Notes: generated by a model from the letters alone, not told the origin. DNA of 64,000 nt from Rhodanobacter_A agri (GCF_044904705.1 NZ_JADIKL010000009.1:1-64000); one strand, 5' to 3'; positions 34,833 through 44,079 are shown, counted from the first letter of the stretch. Numbers and translations are program-made.

Positions 34833-36026
34833 ATGACACCGCCTGCCGTACTTCCCGCGATGCCTGCCGCGCCAAGCGCGAGCAATCCGGTCGCCGCCGT
34901 TTCAGCCAATGCGCCGCGCGGCGAGGCGGCGCCGAATCCGTTCGACCAGCACCTGCAAGCGGCCAGGAACGCACCGCCCACGAGCCAGCCTGCGCAGGAC
35001 GATGCTGCTTCCACCCAGGCCGCGGCCAAGCCCGCGCAGGAGTCCGGTGTGTCGACGACAGCCGCTACGCCCACGACGCCGGCTGCCGGCGCACAGGCCG
35101 CCGCCGCGCCACGGGGACAGGCGGACGCCACGCTGCTCCAGGCGGCCTTGGCCGCCGCCCAGGGCGCGCCGGCCACTGCCGGCACGGACCCCGTCGCGGA
35201 AGGCGCCGCATCGAAAACGGCTACGCCGTCGAAGACTGAAACACCCGACGAAACGGCTGCCGCGACGCTGGCCGGCGCGATGCTCGCCATGCTCGGCCAG
35301 GTGACGGGTGGCATGCCGGCAGCATCGGCCGATACGGACGATGCCACGGTCGCCGCCGACGGTTCGGCATCGGGCCAGGCCAAGGCCGCGGTAATGCCGC
35401 AGCGCCTGGTCCTGGACGAGCAGGCGGCCGCGGCGGCGGTCGCCGCCACGCCGACCGCGAACCTGGTGGGCGTGCCGGGTGACGCGATGCGCGCGCTGGC
35501 ATCGGCCGCCGCCGATACGCGCAAGGATCGCGGCTTGGAGGCATTGGCGCTGGCCACCGCGCCGGCAGCGACACCGGCGCCTGCCGCGCCGACGCCGACG
35601 CTGCCGCAACTGCAGCTGTCGTCGCCGCCCGGCAGCACCGGTTTCGCCGACGAACTCGGCCAGCAGGTGGCGTGGCTGGGCCAGCAGGATATCCAGCAAG
35701 CCAAGATCCGCCTGCATCCGCAGGACCTGGGCTCGCTGGACGTGCAGCTCAGCGTGAGCCACAACCGCGTGGACGTGGTGTTCAGCGCGCAGCATCCGGC
35801 CGCCGTCGCGGCCGTGCAGCAGAGCCTGCCGCAGCTCGACAACATGCTGGCCCGGCACGGCCTGTCGCTCGGCCACGCCGAGGTAGGGCAGCAGCAGAAT
35901 CGTGGCGACGAACGGGGGCGCGGCGAGGGCCGCGCCGCAACGGCGACGGACGAGATCGGCGAAGCGCACGGCGCCGTGCAGGCCGTCGCGACGAGCCGGG
36001 TCGGCCTGCTCGATACGTTCGCCTGA
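34833..36026 (+). CDS. fliK: Hook-length control protein FliK, 397 aa
   Basis: Molecular ruler that sets hook length and switches export specificity at FlhB. The first 270 residues are Ala/Pro/Thr-rich and low in complexity, as in other FliK rulers. The C-terminal Flg_hook domain (about 268-360) carries QVAWLGQQDIQQAKIRLHPQ followed by DLGSLDVQLSVSHNRVDVVF. AAAGGAATT precedes the ATG. It ends the fliE-K unit; a 254-bp gap with its own promoter leads to fliL. A second FliK-like gene is at 53420. Confidence 0.93.
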   Translation: MTPPAVLPAMPAAPSASNPVAAVSANAPRGEAAPNPFDQHLQAARNAPPTSQPAQDDAASTQAAAKPAQESGVSTTAATPTTPAAGAQAAAAPRGQADATLLQAALAAAQGAPATAGTDPVAEGAASKTATPSKTETPDETAAATLAGAMLAMLGQVTGGMPAASADTDDATVAADGSASGQAKAAVMPQRLVLDEQAAAAAVAATPTANLVGVPGDAMRALASAAADTRKDRGLEALALATAPAATPAPAAPTPTLPQLQLSSPPGSTGFADELGQQVAWLGQQDIQQAKIRLHPQDLGSLDVQLSVSHNRVDVVFSAQHPAAVAAVQQSLPQLDNMLARHGLSLGHAEVGQQQNRGDERGRGEGRAATATDEIGEAHGAVQAVATSRVGLLDTFA

Positions 36027-36207
36027 CAGCGCCGCGCCGCAAGATAGCGCCGCGATGGCGGCGGCGCATCGTGTCGTTTCCGGTTCCCTGACGCGCGTCG
36101 CGATTGCGTCGCGGCGGGCTTCCGGCGCGCGTCAAGAAAGCGCCGCCGTCTCGGCCGACTTTCCCGCCGATACCTGCAAACCGGCTCGCCGCAAGGCTTT
36201 CCGGGCA

Positions 36208-36223
36208 TGGCACATGGATTGCT
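36208..36223 (+). promoter_or_regulatory. Sigma-54 promoter of fliLMNOPQR
   Basis: TGGCACATGGATTGCT matches TGGCAC-N5-TTGC at every informative position. It ends 57 bp before the fliL start codon and is the best -24/-12 site in the window. Confidence 0.85.
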
Positions 36224-36280
36224 TTGGCAGTGTGTGCGCGCAACCCCGCGCGGCTCTCCACCAGGCAGATCGAGGATTCC

Positions 36281-36763
36281 GTGGCCAACGAGGAACAGAC
36301 TGAAACCGCGCCGGCGGCACGCAAGCGACGCAGCCCGTTGCTGATCGGCGTCGTGGCGCTGCTGGTGCTGGCCGGCGGCGGCTATTTCTGGCAGGCGAAG
36401 AAGGCCGCCCACGCCAAGGCGGGCGAACAGGCCGCGACACCCAAGGCTGAGCTGTACCTGCCGATGGATCCGGCCTTCGTGGTGAATTTCCGCGACCAGG
36501 ACTCGCTGCGCTACCTGCAGGTGGCGGTGACCCTGATGTCGCACGACCCGCAGGCGATCGACGTGGCGAAATCCACCGATCCGGTCATCCGCGACGCCCT
36601 GGTGTCGCTGTTCAGCAACCAGGATTACTCGGTCATCAGCAATGCCGCCGGCCGCGAGAAGCTGCAGGCGCAGGCGCTCGACGCGGTGCGCAAGATCGTC
36701 CAGGCGCGGTTGGGCCGGCCCGGCATCGACGCGCTGTACTTCACCAGCTTCGTGATGCAGTGA
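36281..36763 (+). CDS. fliL: Flagellar stator-associated protein FliL, 160 aa
   Basis: Single-pass inner-membrane protein at the stator that supports torque. The membrane segment is at about 20-38 (LLIGVVALLVLAGGGYFW) after a basic stretch ARKRRS. The periplasmic SPFH-like domain has AFVVNFRDQDSLRYLQVAVT and ends ALYFTSFVMQ, the usual FliL ending. The start is the GTG at 36281 after GAGG; an ATG at 36104 in the same frame lies before the promoter and is rejected. Confidence 0.93.
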   Translation: MANEEQTETAPAARKRRSPLLIGVVALLVLAGGGYFWQAKKAAHAKAGEQAATPKAELYLPMDPAFVVNFRDQDSLRYLQVAVTLMSHDPQAIDVAKSTDPVIRDALVSLFSNQDYSVISNAAGREKLQAQALDAVRKIVQARLGRPGIDALYFTSFVMQ

Positions 36764-36779
36764 CGGGAGCGACGCACGC

Positions 36780-37796
36780 ATGAGCGACTTGCTTTCCCAG
36801 GACGAGATCGACGCGCTGCTCGATGGCGTGACCGACGGCGCGGTGGAGACCGGCGGCGACCAGCCGCTGCCGCCGGACGCGGTGATCTCCTACGACTTCA
36901 CCCAGCAGGACCGCATCGTGCGTGGCCGCCTGCCCACGCTGGAAATGGTCAACGACCGCTTTGCGCGGTTCTTCCGCACGGGCGTGTTCAGCGTGCTGCG
37001 CAAGACCTGCGAGGTCTCGGTGCTGGGCGTGAAGATGCTGAAGTTCGCCGAGTACGTGCACAGCCTGGTGGTGCCCACCAATCTGAACCTGGTGAGGATC
37101 AAGCCGCTGCGCGGCACCGCGCTGGTGGTGTTCGAGCCGCGCCTGGTGTTCACCGTGATCGATAATTTTTTCGGCGGCGACGGCCGTTTCCATGCGCGCA
37201 TCGAAGGTCGCGATTTCACCGCCACCGAGAACCGCGTGATCCAGATCATGCTGGGCGAGCTGTTCACGGCGATGGTCGAGGCCTGGGCGCCGGTGCTCGC
37301 GCTGCAGTTCGAATACCAGGGCTCGGAGATCAATCCGCAGTTCGCCAACATAGTCAGCCCCACCGAGACGGTGGTGGTCTCGCGTTTCCACGTTGAGCTC
37401 GACGGTGGCGGCGGCGAGATCCACCTGACCCTGCCGTACGCGATGGTCGAGCCGATCCGCACCCTGCTCGACGCCGGCGTGCAGAGCGACCGCGTCGACC
37501 GCGACGACCGTTGGGCCGAATTGCTGCGCGACGAAGTGCTCGACGCCGAGGTGCCGCTGAGCTCGCAGCTGCTCGACATCGAGCTGACCCTGGGCGAGTT
37601 CCTGCACCTGCGTCCCGGCGATGTGCTGCCGATCCACCTGCCCGAGCTGGCCACCGTCTACGCCGAGGACGTGCCGCTGTTCCGCGGCCGCTACGGCCAG
37701 GCCAACGGCCGCAACGCCATCCGTTTCCACACCCAGGTCGGGCGGCGCGAAGTGCGCACCGCCGGCGACCAGTCCAGCCGAGAAGAAATCGCATGA
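36780..37796 (+). CDS. fliM: Flagellar motor switch protein FliM, 338 aa
   Basis: C-ring protein that receives phosphorylated CheY. The N-terminal CheY-binding motif is present (LSQDEIDALLDGV, residues 5-17). The middle CheC-like domain contains EYVHSLVVPTNLNLVRIKPL and FFGGDGRFHARIEGRDFTA, and the C-terminal SpoA domain HLRPGDVLPIHLPELATV. The length of 338 is typical. It overlaps fliN by four bases. Confidence 0.97.
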   Translation: MSDLLSQDEIDALLDGVTDGAVETGGDQPLPPDAVISYDFTQQDRIVRGRLPTLEMVNDRFARFFRTGVFSVLRKTCEVSVLGVKMLKFAEYVHSLVVPTNLNLVRIKPLRGTALVVFEPRLVFTVIDNFFGGDGRFHARIEGRDFTATENRVIQIMLGELFTAMVEAWAPVLALQFEYQGSEINPQFANIVSPTETVVVSRFHVELDGGGGEIHLTLPYAMVEPIRTLLDAGVQSDRVDRDDRWAELLRDEVLDAEVPLSSQLLDIELTLGEFLHLRPGDVLPIHLPELATVYAEDVPLFRGRYGQANGRNAIRFHTQVGRREVRTAGDQSSREEIA

Positions 37797-38140
37797 ACCA
37801 GTCCACTGAAGCCTTCGTCGCCGATGCCGGCGAGCGCGTCGAGTTCGATTCCCTGCGCGGCGGCAGCACGGGCGCCGGCGAGGTCAATCTCGACATGATC
37901 CTGGACGTGCCGGTGACCTTGGCGATGGAGGTCGGGCGCACCCGCATCAGCATCCGCAACTTGCTGCAGCTCAACCAGGGCTCGGTGGTGGAACTGGATC
38001 GCGCCGCCGGCGAGCCGCTGGACGTGTTCGTCAACGGCACCCTGGTCGCCCACGGCGAGGTGGTGGTGATCAACGAGAAGTTCGGCATCCGCCTGACCGA
38101 CGTGATCAGCCCCGCCGAGCGCGTGCGCAAGCTGCGGTGA
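37793..38140 (+). CDS. fliN: Flagellar motor switch protein FliN, 115 aa
   Basis: C-ring base protein with a SpoA domain. Conserved core: LDMILDVPVTLAMEVGRTRI, then LLQLNQGSVVELDRAAGEPL and FVNGTLVAHGEVVVINEKFG. The first 32 residues are a flexible leader. Start ATG at 37793 overlaps the fliM stop; its own stop overlaps the fliO GTG. Confidence 0.97.
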   Translation: MNQSTEAFVADAGERVEFDSLRGGSTGAGEVNLDMILDVPVTLAMEVGRTRISIRNLLQLNQGSVVELDRAAGEPLDVFVNGTLVAHGEVVVINEKFGIRLTDVISPAERVRKLR

Positions 38141-38550
38141 CGGCGGCCGTGATGGACTCGGGATTCAGGATCCGACTCGCGTTGGCGCCTGCGGCGCTGC
38201 CGGCGGCCGACATGAACATGGGCGGCGAACTGCTGCGCGTCCTGCTCAGCCTCGTCGCGGTGGTCGCGCTGATCTTCGTGGCCGGCTGGCTGTCGCGGCG
38301 CCTGCAGCTGCGCAGCCGTCCGGGCGGGCGGCGTATCCGCTGCGTGGAGGCGATGGCGGTGGGCGCGCGTGACCGCGTGCTGCTGCTCGATGCCGACGGC
38401 AAGCGCTTGCTGGTGGGCGTGGGTCCGGGCGGCATGCGCACGCTGCATGTGTACGAGGGCACGGCACCGGTCGAACCCGCGCCGCCGGCGCCGCTGCCGG
38501 CCGTGCCCAACATCGCGCAGTTGCTGACACGCTGGAAATCAAAGCCGTGA
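38137..38550 (+). CDS. fliO: Export-gate assembly protein FliO, 137 aa
   Basis: Small membrane protein that assists FliP pore assembly. One strong transmembrane helix at about residues 33-52 (LLRVLLSLVAVVALIFVAGW) is followed by SRRLQLRSRPGGRRIRCVEA and VGARDRVLLLDADGKRLLVG, the FliO domain. Start is either the GTG at 38137 (GTGA overlap with fliN) or the ATG at 38152. Its stop overlaps the fliP GTG. Confidence 0.9.
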   Translation: MTAAVMDSGFRIRLALAPAALPAADMNMGGELLRVLLSLVAVVALIFVAGWLSRRLQLRSRPGGRRIRCVEAMAVGARDRVLLLDADGKRLLVGVGPGGMRTLHVYEGTAPVEPAPPAPLPAVPNIAQLLTRWKSKP

Positions 38551-39374
38551 CCCGCCGTTTCCCATTCGCCGCGCGCTGCTGGCTCGTGCTCACCCTGCTG
38601 CTGTTGCCGCTGTTCGCGTCGGCCGCGCCACAGGCCGCGGCCGCAGCGTCCACGCCGACGCTGTCGATGCCGGCCAGTCCGGCGGGCCTGGGCAATGCGG
38701 GCATTCCCGTGCTGACCGTGCACGACGCGCCGGGCGGCGCGAAGAACTGGACGCTGTCGCTGCAGATGCTGGCACTGCTCACGGTGCTGACCCTGCTGCC
38801 GGCGATCCTGCTGATGATGACTTCGTTCACCCGCATCATCATCGTGCTGGGGTTCCTGCGCCAGGCACTGGGCACGCAGTCCACGCCACCGAACCAGGTG
38901 CTGATGGGACTGTCGCTGTTCCTCACCTTGTTCGTGATGTCGCCGGTGCTCAACCGCGCCTACGCCGACGGCGTGAAGCCGTACATGGACGGCCAGCTCA
39001 GCGCCGAGCAGGCGCTGCCGGCAGCCAGTGCGCCGTTCAAGCGTTTCATGCTCGACCAGACCCGCGAGGCGGACCTCGCGCTGTTCACCAAGCTGTCCGG
39101 CGAGCCGCCCTACGCCAGCAAGGCCGACGTGCCGTTCAAGGTGGCGATGCCGGCCTTCCTCACTTCGGAACTGAAGACCGCGTTCCAGATGGGCTTCCTG
39201 CTGTTCATTCCGTTCCTGATCATCGATCTGGTGGTGGCCAGCGTGCTGATGTCGATGGGCATGATGATGGTGTCGCCGACGATCATCTCGTTGCCGTTCA
39301 AGATCATGCTGTTCGTTCTGGTGGATGGGTGGACGTTGTTGCTGGGGACGTTGGCGGGGAGCTTCTACACATGA
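38547..39374 (+). CDS. fliP: Export gate protein FliP, 275 aa
   Basis: Core pore subunit of the export gate (five copies with FliQ and FliR). A cleavable signal peptide is visible at the start (RCWLVLTLLLLPLFASAAP). Four hydrophobic segments follow; conserved motifs are MTSFTRIIIVLGFLRQALGT, PPNQVLMGLSLFLTLFVMSP and VLMSMGMMMVSPTIISLPFK. The start is the GTG at 38547 overlapping fliO. A 421-bp repeat-filled gap separates it from fliQ, whereas these genes normally touch. Confidence 0.96.
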   Translation: MTRRFPFAARCWLVLTLLLLPLFASAAPQAAAAASTPTLSMPASPAGLGNAGIPVLTVHDAPGGAKNWTLSLQMLALLTVLTLLPAILLMMTSFTRIIIVLGFLRQALGTQSTPPNQVLMGLSLFLTLFVMSPVLNRAYADGVKPYMDGQLSAEQALPAASAPFKRFMLDQTREADLALFTKLSGEPPYASKADVPFKVAMPAFLTSELKTAFQMGFLLFIPFLIIDLVVASVLMSMGMMMVSPTIISLPFKIMLFVLVDGWTLLLGTLAGSFYT

Positions 39375-39795
39375 GCGCCGCGCGGACGTCTACTCCCTCT
39401 TCCCTTTGGGGAGCGGGTTGGGGTGAGGGGTGGGTGCTCGCGGGAGCGTTTGCCGCTGGCGGGTTTGTTCGCGAAGAGCTTTCGTGCGCCTTCGGCGCCC
39501 GAGTTACTTCTCCTTTGCTTGTCCAAAGGAGAAGTAACCAAGAGGAAACGACACCCCGGTTGGCGCTTGCCGGGCGTCCTGCCCGGCAAGTCCGTGAGTC
39601 GGCGCCGGGTTTTTCGAGCGGACTCCTGCCCGCGCGAAAAGTCGAGTCCATCCATGGACTCGCCCGCTGCGCGGCCTTTTCGTCCCCGCCTCACCGCCGC
39701 CCAGGGGCCCCGGGTAAAGCGGCGGGCCATCCTGGCCCGCACTCGGTGCGCAGCGGCGTTGCCGCTGCGAAGGCCAGCGCGCGCGGAGGCTGCGC
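39375..39795. repeat. 421-bp composite of palindromic repeats between fliP and fliQ
   Basis: Non-coding insertion within the export-gate genes. 39395-39430 is a 36-nt arm nearly identical to the arms of the flgI element. Then come several hairpins: GTTACTTCTCCTTTG at 39503-39517 with its complement at 39524-39538; CTTGCCGGGC at 39566-39575 with 39581-39590; a GAGTCCA/TGGACTC hairpin near 39650; and a GCGGGCCA/TGGCCCGC hairpin near 39722-39740. The sequence style is that of interspersed palindromic repeats common in Xanthomonadaceae genomes. The end supplies GGAGG for fliQ. Confidence 0.75.
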
Positions 39796-40065
39796 ATGAC
39801 CCCCGAATCCATCATGGAGATCGGCCAGCATGCGCTCTACGTGGCGATGCTGGTGGCGGCGCCGCTGCTGCTCACCGCACTGGCGGTGGGTTTGTTGATC
39901 GGTGTGGTGCAGGCGGCCACGCAGATCAACGAGATGACGTTGAGCTTCATTCCCAAGTTGATTGCGATGGCGCTGGTGGCGTTGATCGCGGGGCCGTGGA
40001 TGCTGCGGCTGCTGGTGCACTACACCACGCAGCTGATCGAGAGCTTGCCGGGAGTGGTCCGGTGA
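39796..40065 (+). CDS. fliQ: Export gate protein FliQ, 89 aa
   Basis: Two-helix membrane protein of the export gate. MTPESIMEIGQHALYVAMLV starts the first hydrophobic helix; the loop IGVVQAATQINEMTLSFIPK is the family signature, followed by the second helix. Length 89 is standard. CGGAGG lies 8 bp before the ATG. Its stop overlaps the fliR ATG (TGATG). Confidence 0.97.
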   Translation: MTPESIMEIGQHALYVAMLVAAPLLLTALAVGLLIGVVQAATQINEMTLSFIPKLIAMALVALIAGPWMLRLLVHYTTQLIESLPGVVR

Positions 40066-40832
40066 TGACGCTGGACCTGGCCTGGCTGGCGACGTGGCTG
40101 GGTCGTTTCCTGTGGGCGCTGGCGCGGGTGAGCGGCCTGTGCCTGGTGGCGCCGGTGTTCGGCGCTTCGGTGTTGCCGATGCGGGTGCGTCTGGGCGTGG
40201 TGCTGGTGCTCGCTATGGTGCTGGCGCCGCTGGCGCCGGGCGCGGTGGATATCCTCAGCGCCGCCGGCATGCTGGGCGTGGCGGGTCAGATCGTGATCGG
40301 TGCGGCGGTGGGCTTCGTGCTGAAGCTGGTGTTCGACGCGGTGCAGTTCGGCGGCGGCCTGGTCGGGCAGAGCATGAGCCTGGGCTTCGCCGAGGTGGTC
40401 GATCCGCAGGCCGGCGGCAATTCCAACGTGCTGGGACAGTTCTACCTGGTGCTGGTGACCTTGCTGTTCCTGGCGATGGACGGCCATTTGCGCCTGATCG
40501 CGCTGCTCGCGGACGGTTTCCACGGTGCGTCACCGGGCGGCTTCGCGATCGATGCCAACGGTTTGCACGCGGTACTCGCTTTCGGGGTGCAGCTGTTCGG
40601 CGGCGCGGTGCGCGTGGCCTTGCCGGCGATGACCTCGCTGCTGGTGGTGAACATCGGCTTTGCCGCGATCAGCCGCGCGGCGCCGTCGATGAACCTGTTC
40701 GCGGTGGGTTTCCCGATCACCGTCTCGCTCGGCTTCATCGCGTTGTGGCTCTCTTTGCGCAGCCTGCCCGGCGCGTTCGATGCCTTGCAGAGCGATGCGT
40801 GGGACCTGATGCGCCATCTGCTCGGGGCTTGA
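40065..40832 (+). CDS. fliR: Export gate protein FliR, 255 aa
   Basis: Closes the FliP-FliQ-FliR pore complex. Six hydrophobic segments; motifs SGLCLVAPVFGASVLPMRVR near the start, GGLVGQSMSLGFAEVVDPQA in the middle and VVNIGFAAISRAAPSMNLFA with VGFPITVSLGFIALWLSL near the end. The ATG overlaps the fliQ stop by one base. flhB starts 3 bp after its stop. Confidence 0.97.
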   Translation: MTLDLAWLATWLGRFLWALARVSGLCLVAPVFGASVLPMRVRLGVVLVLAMVLAPLAPGAVDILSAAGMLGVAGQIVIGAAVGFVLKLVFDAVQFGGGLVGQSMSLGFAEVVDPQAGGNSNVLGQFYLVLVTLLFLAMDGHLRLIALLADGFHGASPGGFAIDANGLHAVLAFGVQLFGGAVRVALPAMTSLLVVNIGFAAISRAAPSMNLFAVGFPITVSLGFIALWLSLRSLPGAFDALQSDAWDLMRHLLGA

Positions 40833-40835
40833 GCG

Positions 40836-41969
40836 ATGAGTGACGACAGCGACCAGGAAAAAACCGAACAACCGACAGAAAAGCGGCTCAAGGAGTCGCG
40901 TGAGAAAGGCGAGGTCCCGCGATCGCGCGACCTCAGCGGCGCGGCGGTGGTGCTGGCCGGCGTCGCGGCATTGATGGCCGGCGGCCCGCGTGCGTTCGAG
41001 CATGCACGCAACATTTTCGGTTTTGGCCTCGGCTATTCGCGCGAGGCGCTGTTCTCCGATGCGCTGCCGGGGCGCGCGCTGCACGCGGCGATGCACGAGG
41101 CGCTGGCGCTGTTCGCGCCGGTGGCGCTGGCCACGCTGCTGGCGGCGCTGGCCGCGCCGCTGTTGCTGGGTGGACTCAGCTTCAGCGGCCAGGCGCTGGA
41201 ACCGAAGTTCGAACGGCTGGACCCGATCAAGGGCCTGGGCCGCATCTTCGCGCTGCGCGGCCTGGTGGAGCTGGGCAAGGCGCTGCTCAAGGTCGTGTTC
41301 ATCGGCGCCGTGCTGGCGCTGCTGCTGCGCCACTGGCAGGACCCGCTGCAGGCCACCGGGCGCGGCTCGGTGTCGGCGGGTATCGCGCAGGCGCTGGGTT
41401 TGCTGGGTCAATCCGCGCTGTGGTTCGGCAGCATCCTGGCACTGCTCGGCGGCCTCGATGCGCTGTACCAGAAGTACGACCACACCAAGAAGCTGCGCAT
41501 GAGCCGGCAAGAGATCAAGGACGAGATGAAGGAGAGCGAGGGCAGCCCCGAGATCAAGGGCCGCATCCGCCAGGTGCAGATGGCGCAGGCGCGCCGCCGC
41601 ATGATGGAGGAACTGCCCAAGGCCGACGTGGTGGTGGTCAATCCCACGCACTTCGCGGTGGCGCTGCGCTACGACGAAGGACGCACGGGCGCACCGCGGG
41701 TGATCGCCAAAGGGGTCGATGTGCTGGCCCAGCAGATCCGCCTGGTGGCGGGCAGCCATCGCATTCCGCTGGTCGAGGCGCCGCCGCTGGCACGCGCTTT
41801 GTATGCAACCACCAGGCTAGGCCAGGAAATCCCCGCTGCGCTGTATGTGGCGGTGGCCCAGGTGCTCGTCTACGTCTACCAGCTCAAGCAGGCTGCGGCG
41901 CAAGGCGAGACGCCACCGGCCGCGCCGAATCCCGAGGTCGATCCCGACCTGATGGGTCCCTATCGCTAA
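40836..41969 (+). CDS. flhB: Export specificity switch protein FlhB, 377 aa
   Basis: Membrane protein whose cytosolic domain switches export from hook to filament proteins. It starts with DQEKTEQPTEKRLKESREKG, has four hydrophobic segments (about 30-215), and carries the autocleavage motif NPTH at residues 269-272, the same numbering as E. coli. Conserved GRIRQVQMAQARRRMMEELP precedes it. FliK (34833) is the partner; a truncated paralogue of the C-domain is at 53163. Confidence 0.97.
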   Translation: MSDDSDQEKTEQPTEKRLKESREKGEVPRSRDLSGAAVVLAGVAALMAGGPRAFEHARNIFGFGLGYSREALFSDALPGRALHAAMHEALALFAPVALATLLAALAAPLLLGGLSFSGQALEPKFERLDPIKGLGRIFALRGLVELGKALLKVVFIGAVLALLLRHWQDPLQATGRGSVSAGIAQALGLLGQSALWFGSILALLGGLDALYQKYDHTKKLRMSRQEIKDEMKESEGSPEIKGRIRQVQMAQARRRMMEELPKADVVVVNPTHFAVALRYDEGRTGAPRVIAKGVDVLAQQIRLVAGSHRIPLVEAPPLARALYATTRLGQEIPAALYVAVAQVLVYVYQLKQAAAQGETPPAAPNPEVDPDLMGPYR

Positions 41970-41988
41970 TCGTTTACGAGTCAAATCC

Positions 41989-44079
41989 ATGACGGGCACG
42001 CAGGTACTGGGCAGTTTCAGGCAGCTGGCGCGACGGGGCGCCGGCGCACCGGTGATGATGCTGGTGATGCTGGCGATGATGATGTTGCCGCTGCCGCCGT
42101 TCCTGCTCGACATGCTGTTCAGCTTCAACATCGCGCTCTCGCTGGTGATCCTGCTGGCGGTGGTCTACGTGATGCGGCCGCTGGAGTTCGCCGCGTTCCC
42201 CACCGTGGTGCTGATGGCCACGCTGCTGCGCCTGGCGCTGAACATCGCCTCCACCCGTGTGGTGCTGCTGCACGGCCACGACGGCCCCGGTGCCGCGGGC
42301 AAGGTGATCGAGGCGTTCGGCGAGTTCGTGATCGGCGGCAACTTCGCGGTGGGCCTGGTGGTGTTCGCGATCATCACCATCATCAACTTCGTGGTGGTCA
42401 CCAAGGGCGCCACCCGCGTGTCCGAGGTGACCGCGCGCTTCACCCTGGACGCGATGCCCGGCAAGCAGATGGCGATCGACGCCGACCTCAACGCCGGCCT
42501 GCTGACCCAGGAACAGGCGCGCGAACGCCGCCAGGAAGTGCGCGAGGAGGCGGATTTCTACGGCTCGATGGACGGTGCCTCGAAGTTCGTGCGCGGCGAC
42601 GCCACCGCGGGCATCCTGATCCTGATCATCAACATCGTCGGCGGCTTCTTCGTCGGCGTGATGCAGCACGGCCTGTCTGCCGGCGAAGCGGCGCAGACCT
42701 ACACCTTGCTCACCATCGGCGATGGCCTGGTGGCGCAGGTGCCGGCGCTGATGCTGTCGGTGGCCACCGCGATCATCGTCACCCGCGTGTCCAAGGCGCA
42801 GGACATGGGGCGGCAGCTCGCCGGCCAGGTGTTCGGCCAGCCGCGCGCGCTGGCGGTGGCGGCCGTGGTGCTCATCGTGATGGGCCTGATCCCCGGCATG
42901 CCGAACATCGCCTTCCTGCTGCTGGGCGGCGTCTGCGGCGGTGCGGCCTGGCTGTTGCTCAAGCGCCAGCGCGAGACGCGCGAGAAGCTGGCCGCCGCGC
43001 CCGCCGAAACACCTGCTACCGCCGCGCCGGCCGAACGCGTGGAGCTGGGCTGGGAAGACGTGACCACGGTCGATCCGCTGGGCCTGGAAGTGGGCTACCG
43101 GCTGATCCCGCTGGTCGACGTGCACCAGGCCGGCGAGTTGATGGGGCGGATCAAGTCGGTGCGCCGCAAGCTGTCGCAGGAGCTGGGCTTCCTGATTCCC
43201 GCGGTACACATCCGCGACAACCTCGACCTCGGCCCCAATACCTACCGCATCATGCTGATGGGCGTGCCGATGGGCGAGGCCGAGGTGCACACCGAGCGCC
43301 TGCTCGCGATCAACCCCGGCCAGGTGCACGGCACCGTGCAAGGCATCGCCACCCAGGACCCGGCGTTCGGGCTGGAGGCGGTGTGGATCGAGCTGGGCCA
43401 GCGCGAGCTGGCGCAGAGCTACGGCTACACCGTGGTCGATCCGGCCACGGTGATCGCCACCCATCTGTCGCACATCCTGCAGGGCCACGCGCACGAACTG
43501 CTCAGCCACCAGGACGTGCAGCAGCTGCTCGACCGCCTGGCGCAGGGCGCGCCCAAGCTGGTCGAGGACCTGGTGCCCAAGCGGCTGGCGCTGGGCGTGG
43601 TAGTGAAGGTGCTGCAAAACCTGCTGGCCGAGCGGGTGCCGATCCGCAACATGCGCGGCATCGTCGAATCCTTGGCGGAGCACGCGGGGCAGAGTCAGGA
43701 TCCCGGCGTTCTCAGCTCCGCGGTACGCGTGTCGCTGGGCCGGCAGATCGTGCAGGAAATCGCCGGATTGGGCACCGAGATCCCCGTCATCACACTGGCG
43801 CCGGAGCTGGAGCAGATCCTGCTCGGCTCGATGTCCGGCGGCGGCGTGGCGGGCGCCGCGGTGGAACCGGGCCTCGCCGACCGCCTGCAGCAGAGCGTGG
43901 CCGACGCCGCGCGGCGCCAGGAAATGAGCGGCGAACCCGCGGTGCTGCTGGTCGCGCCGCCGTTGCGGCCGTGGCTCGCGCGCTTCACCCGGCACGTGGC
44001 ACAAAACCTGCACGTGCTGGCCTACAACGAGGTGCCCGACAACCGTCGGGTGCGGCTGGTGCAGGCCTTGGGGCGATGA
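41989..44079 (+). CDS. flhA: Export gate protein FlhA, 696 aa
   Basis: Nonameric export-gate protein with eight N-terminal membrane segments (to about residue 320) and a large cytosolic docking domain. Family motifs: AFPTVVLMATLLRLALNIAS, AVGLVVFAIITIINFVVVTK, the FHIPEP-region equivalent RFTLDAMPGKQMAIDADLNA, and the cytosolic HIRDNLDLGPNTYRIMLMGV. The length of 696 is typical. It follows flhB by 19 bp and precedes flhF by 124 bp; that gap shows no clear promoter. Confidence 0.97.
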   Translation: MTGTQVLGSFRQLARRGAGAPVMMLVMLAMMMLPLPPFLLDMLFSFNIALSLVILLAVVYVMRPLEFAAFPTVVLMATLLRLALNIASTRVVLLHGHDGPGAAGKVIEAFGEFVIGGNFAVGLVVFAIITIINFVVVTKGATRVSEVTARFTLDAMPGKQMAIDADLNAGLLTQEQARERRQEVREEADFYGSMDGASKFVRGDATAGILILIINIVGGFFVGVMQHGLSAGEAAQTYTLLTIGDGLVAQVPALMLSVATAIIVTRVSKAQDMGRQLAGQVFGQPRALAVAAVVLIVMGLIPGMPNIAFLLLGGVCGGAAWLLLKRQRETREKLAAAPAETPATAAPAERVELGWEDVTTVDPLGLEVGYRLIPLVDVHQAGELMGRIKSVRRKLSQELGFLIPAVHIRDNLDLGPNTYRIMLMGVPMGEAEVHTERLLAINPGQVHGTVQGIATQDPAFGLEAVWIELGQRELAQSYGYTVVDPATVIATHLSHILQGHAHELLSHQDVQQLLDRLAQGAPKLVEDLVPKRLALGVVVKVLQNLLAERVPIRNMRGIVESLAEHAGQSQDPGVLSSAVRVSLGRQIVQEIAGLGTEIPVITLAPELEQILLGSMSGGGVAGAAVEPGLADRLQQSVADAARRQEMSGEPAVLLVAPPLRPWLARFTRHVAQNLHVLAYNEVPDNRRVRLVQALGR

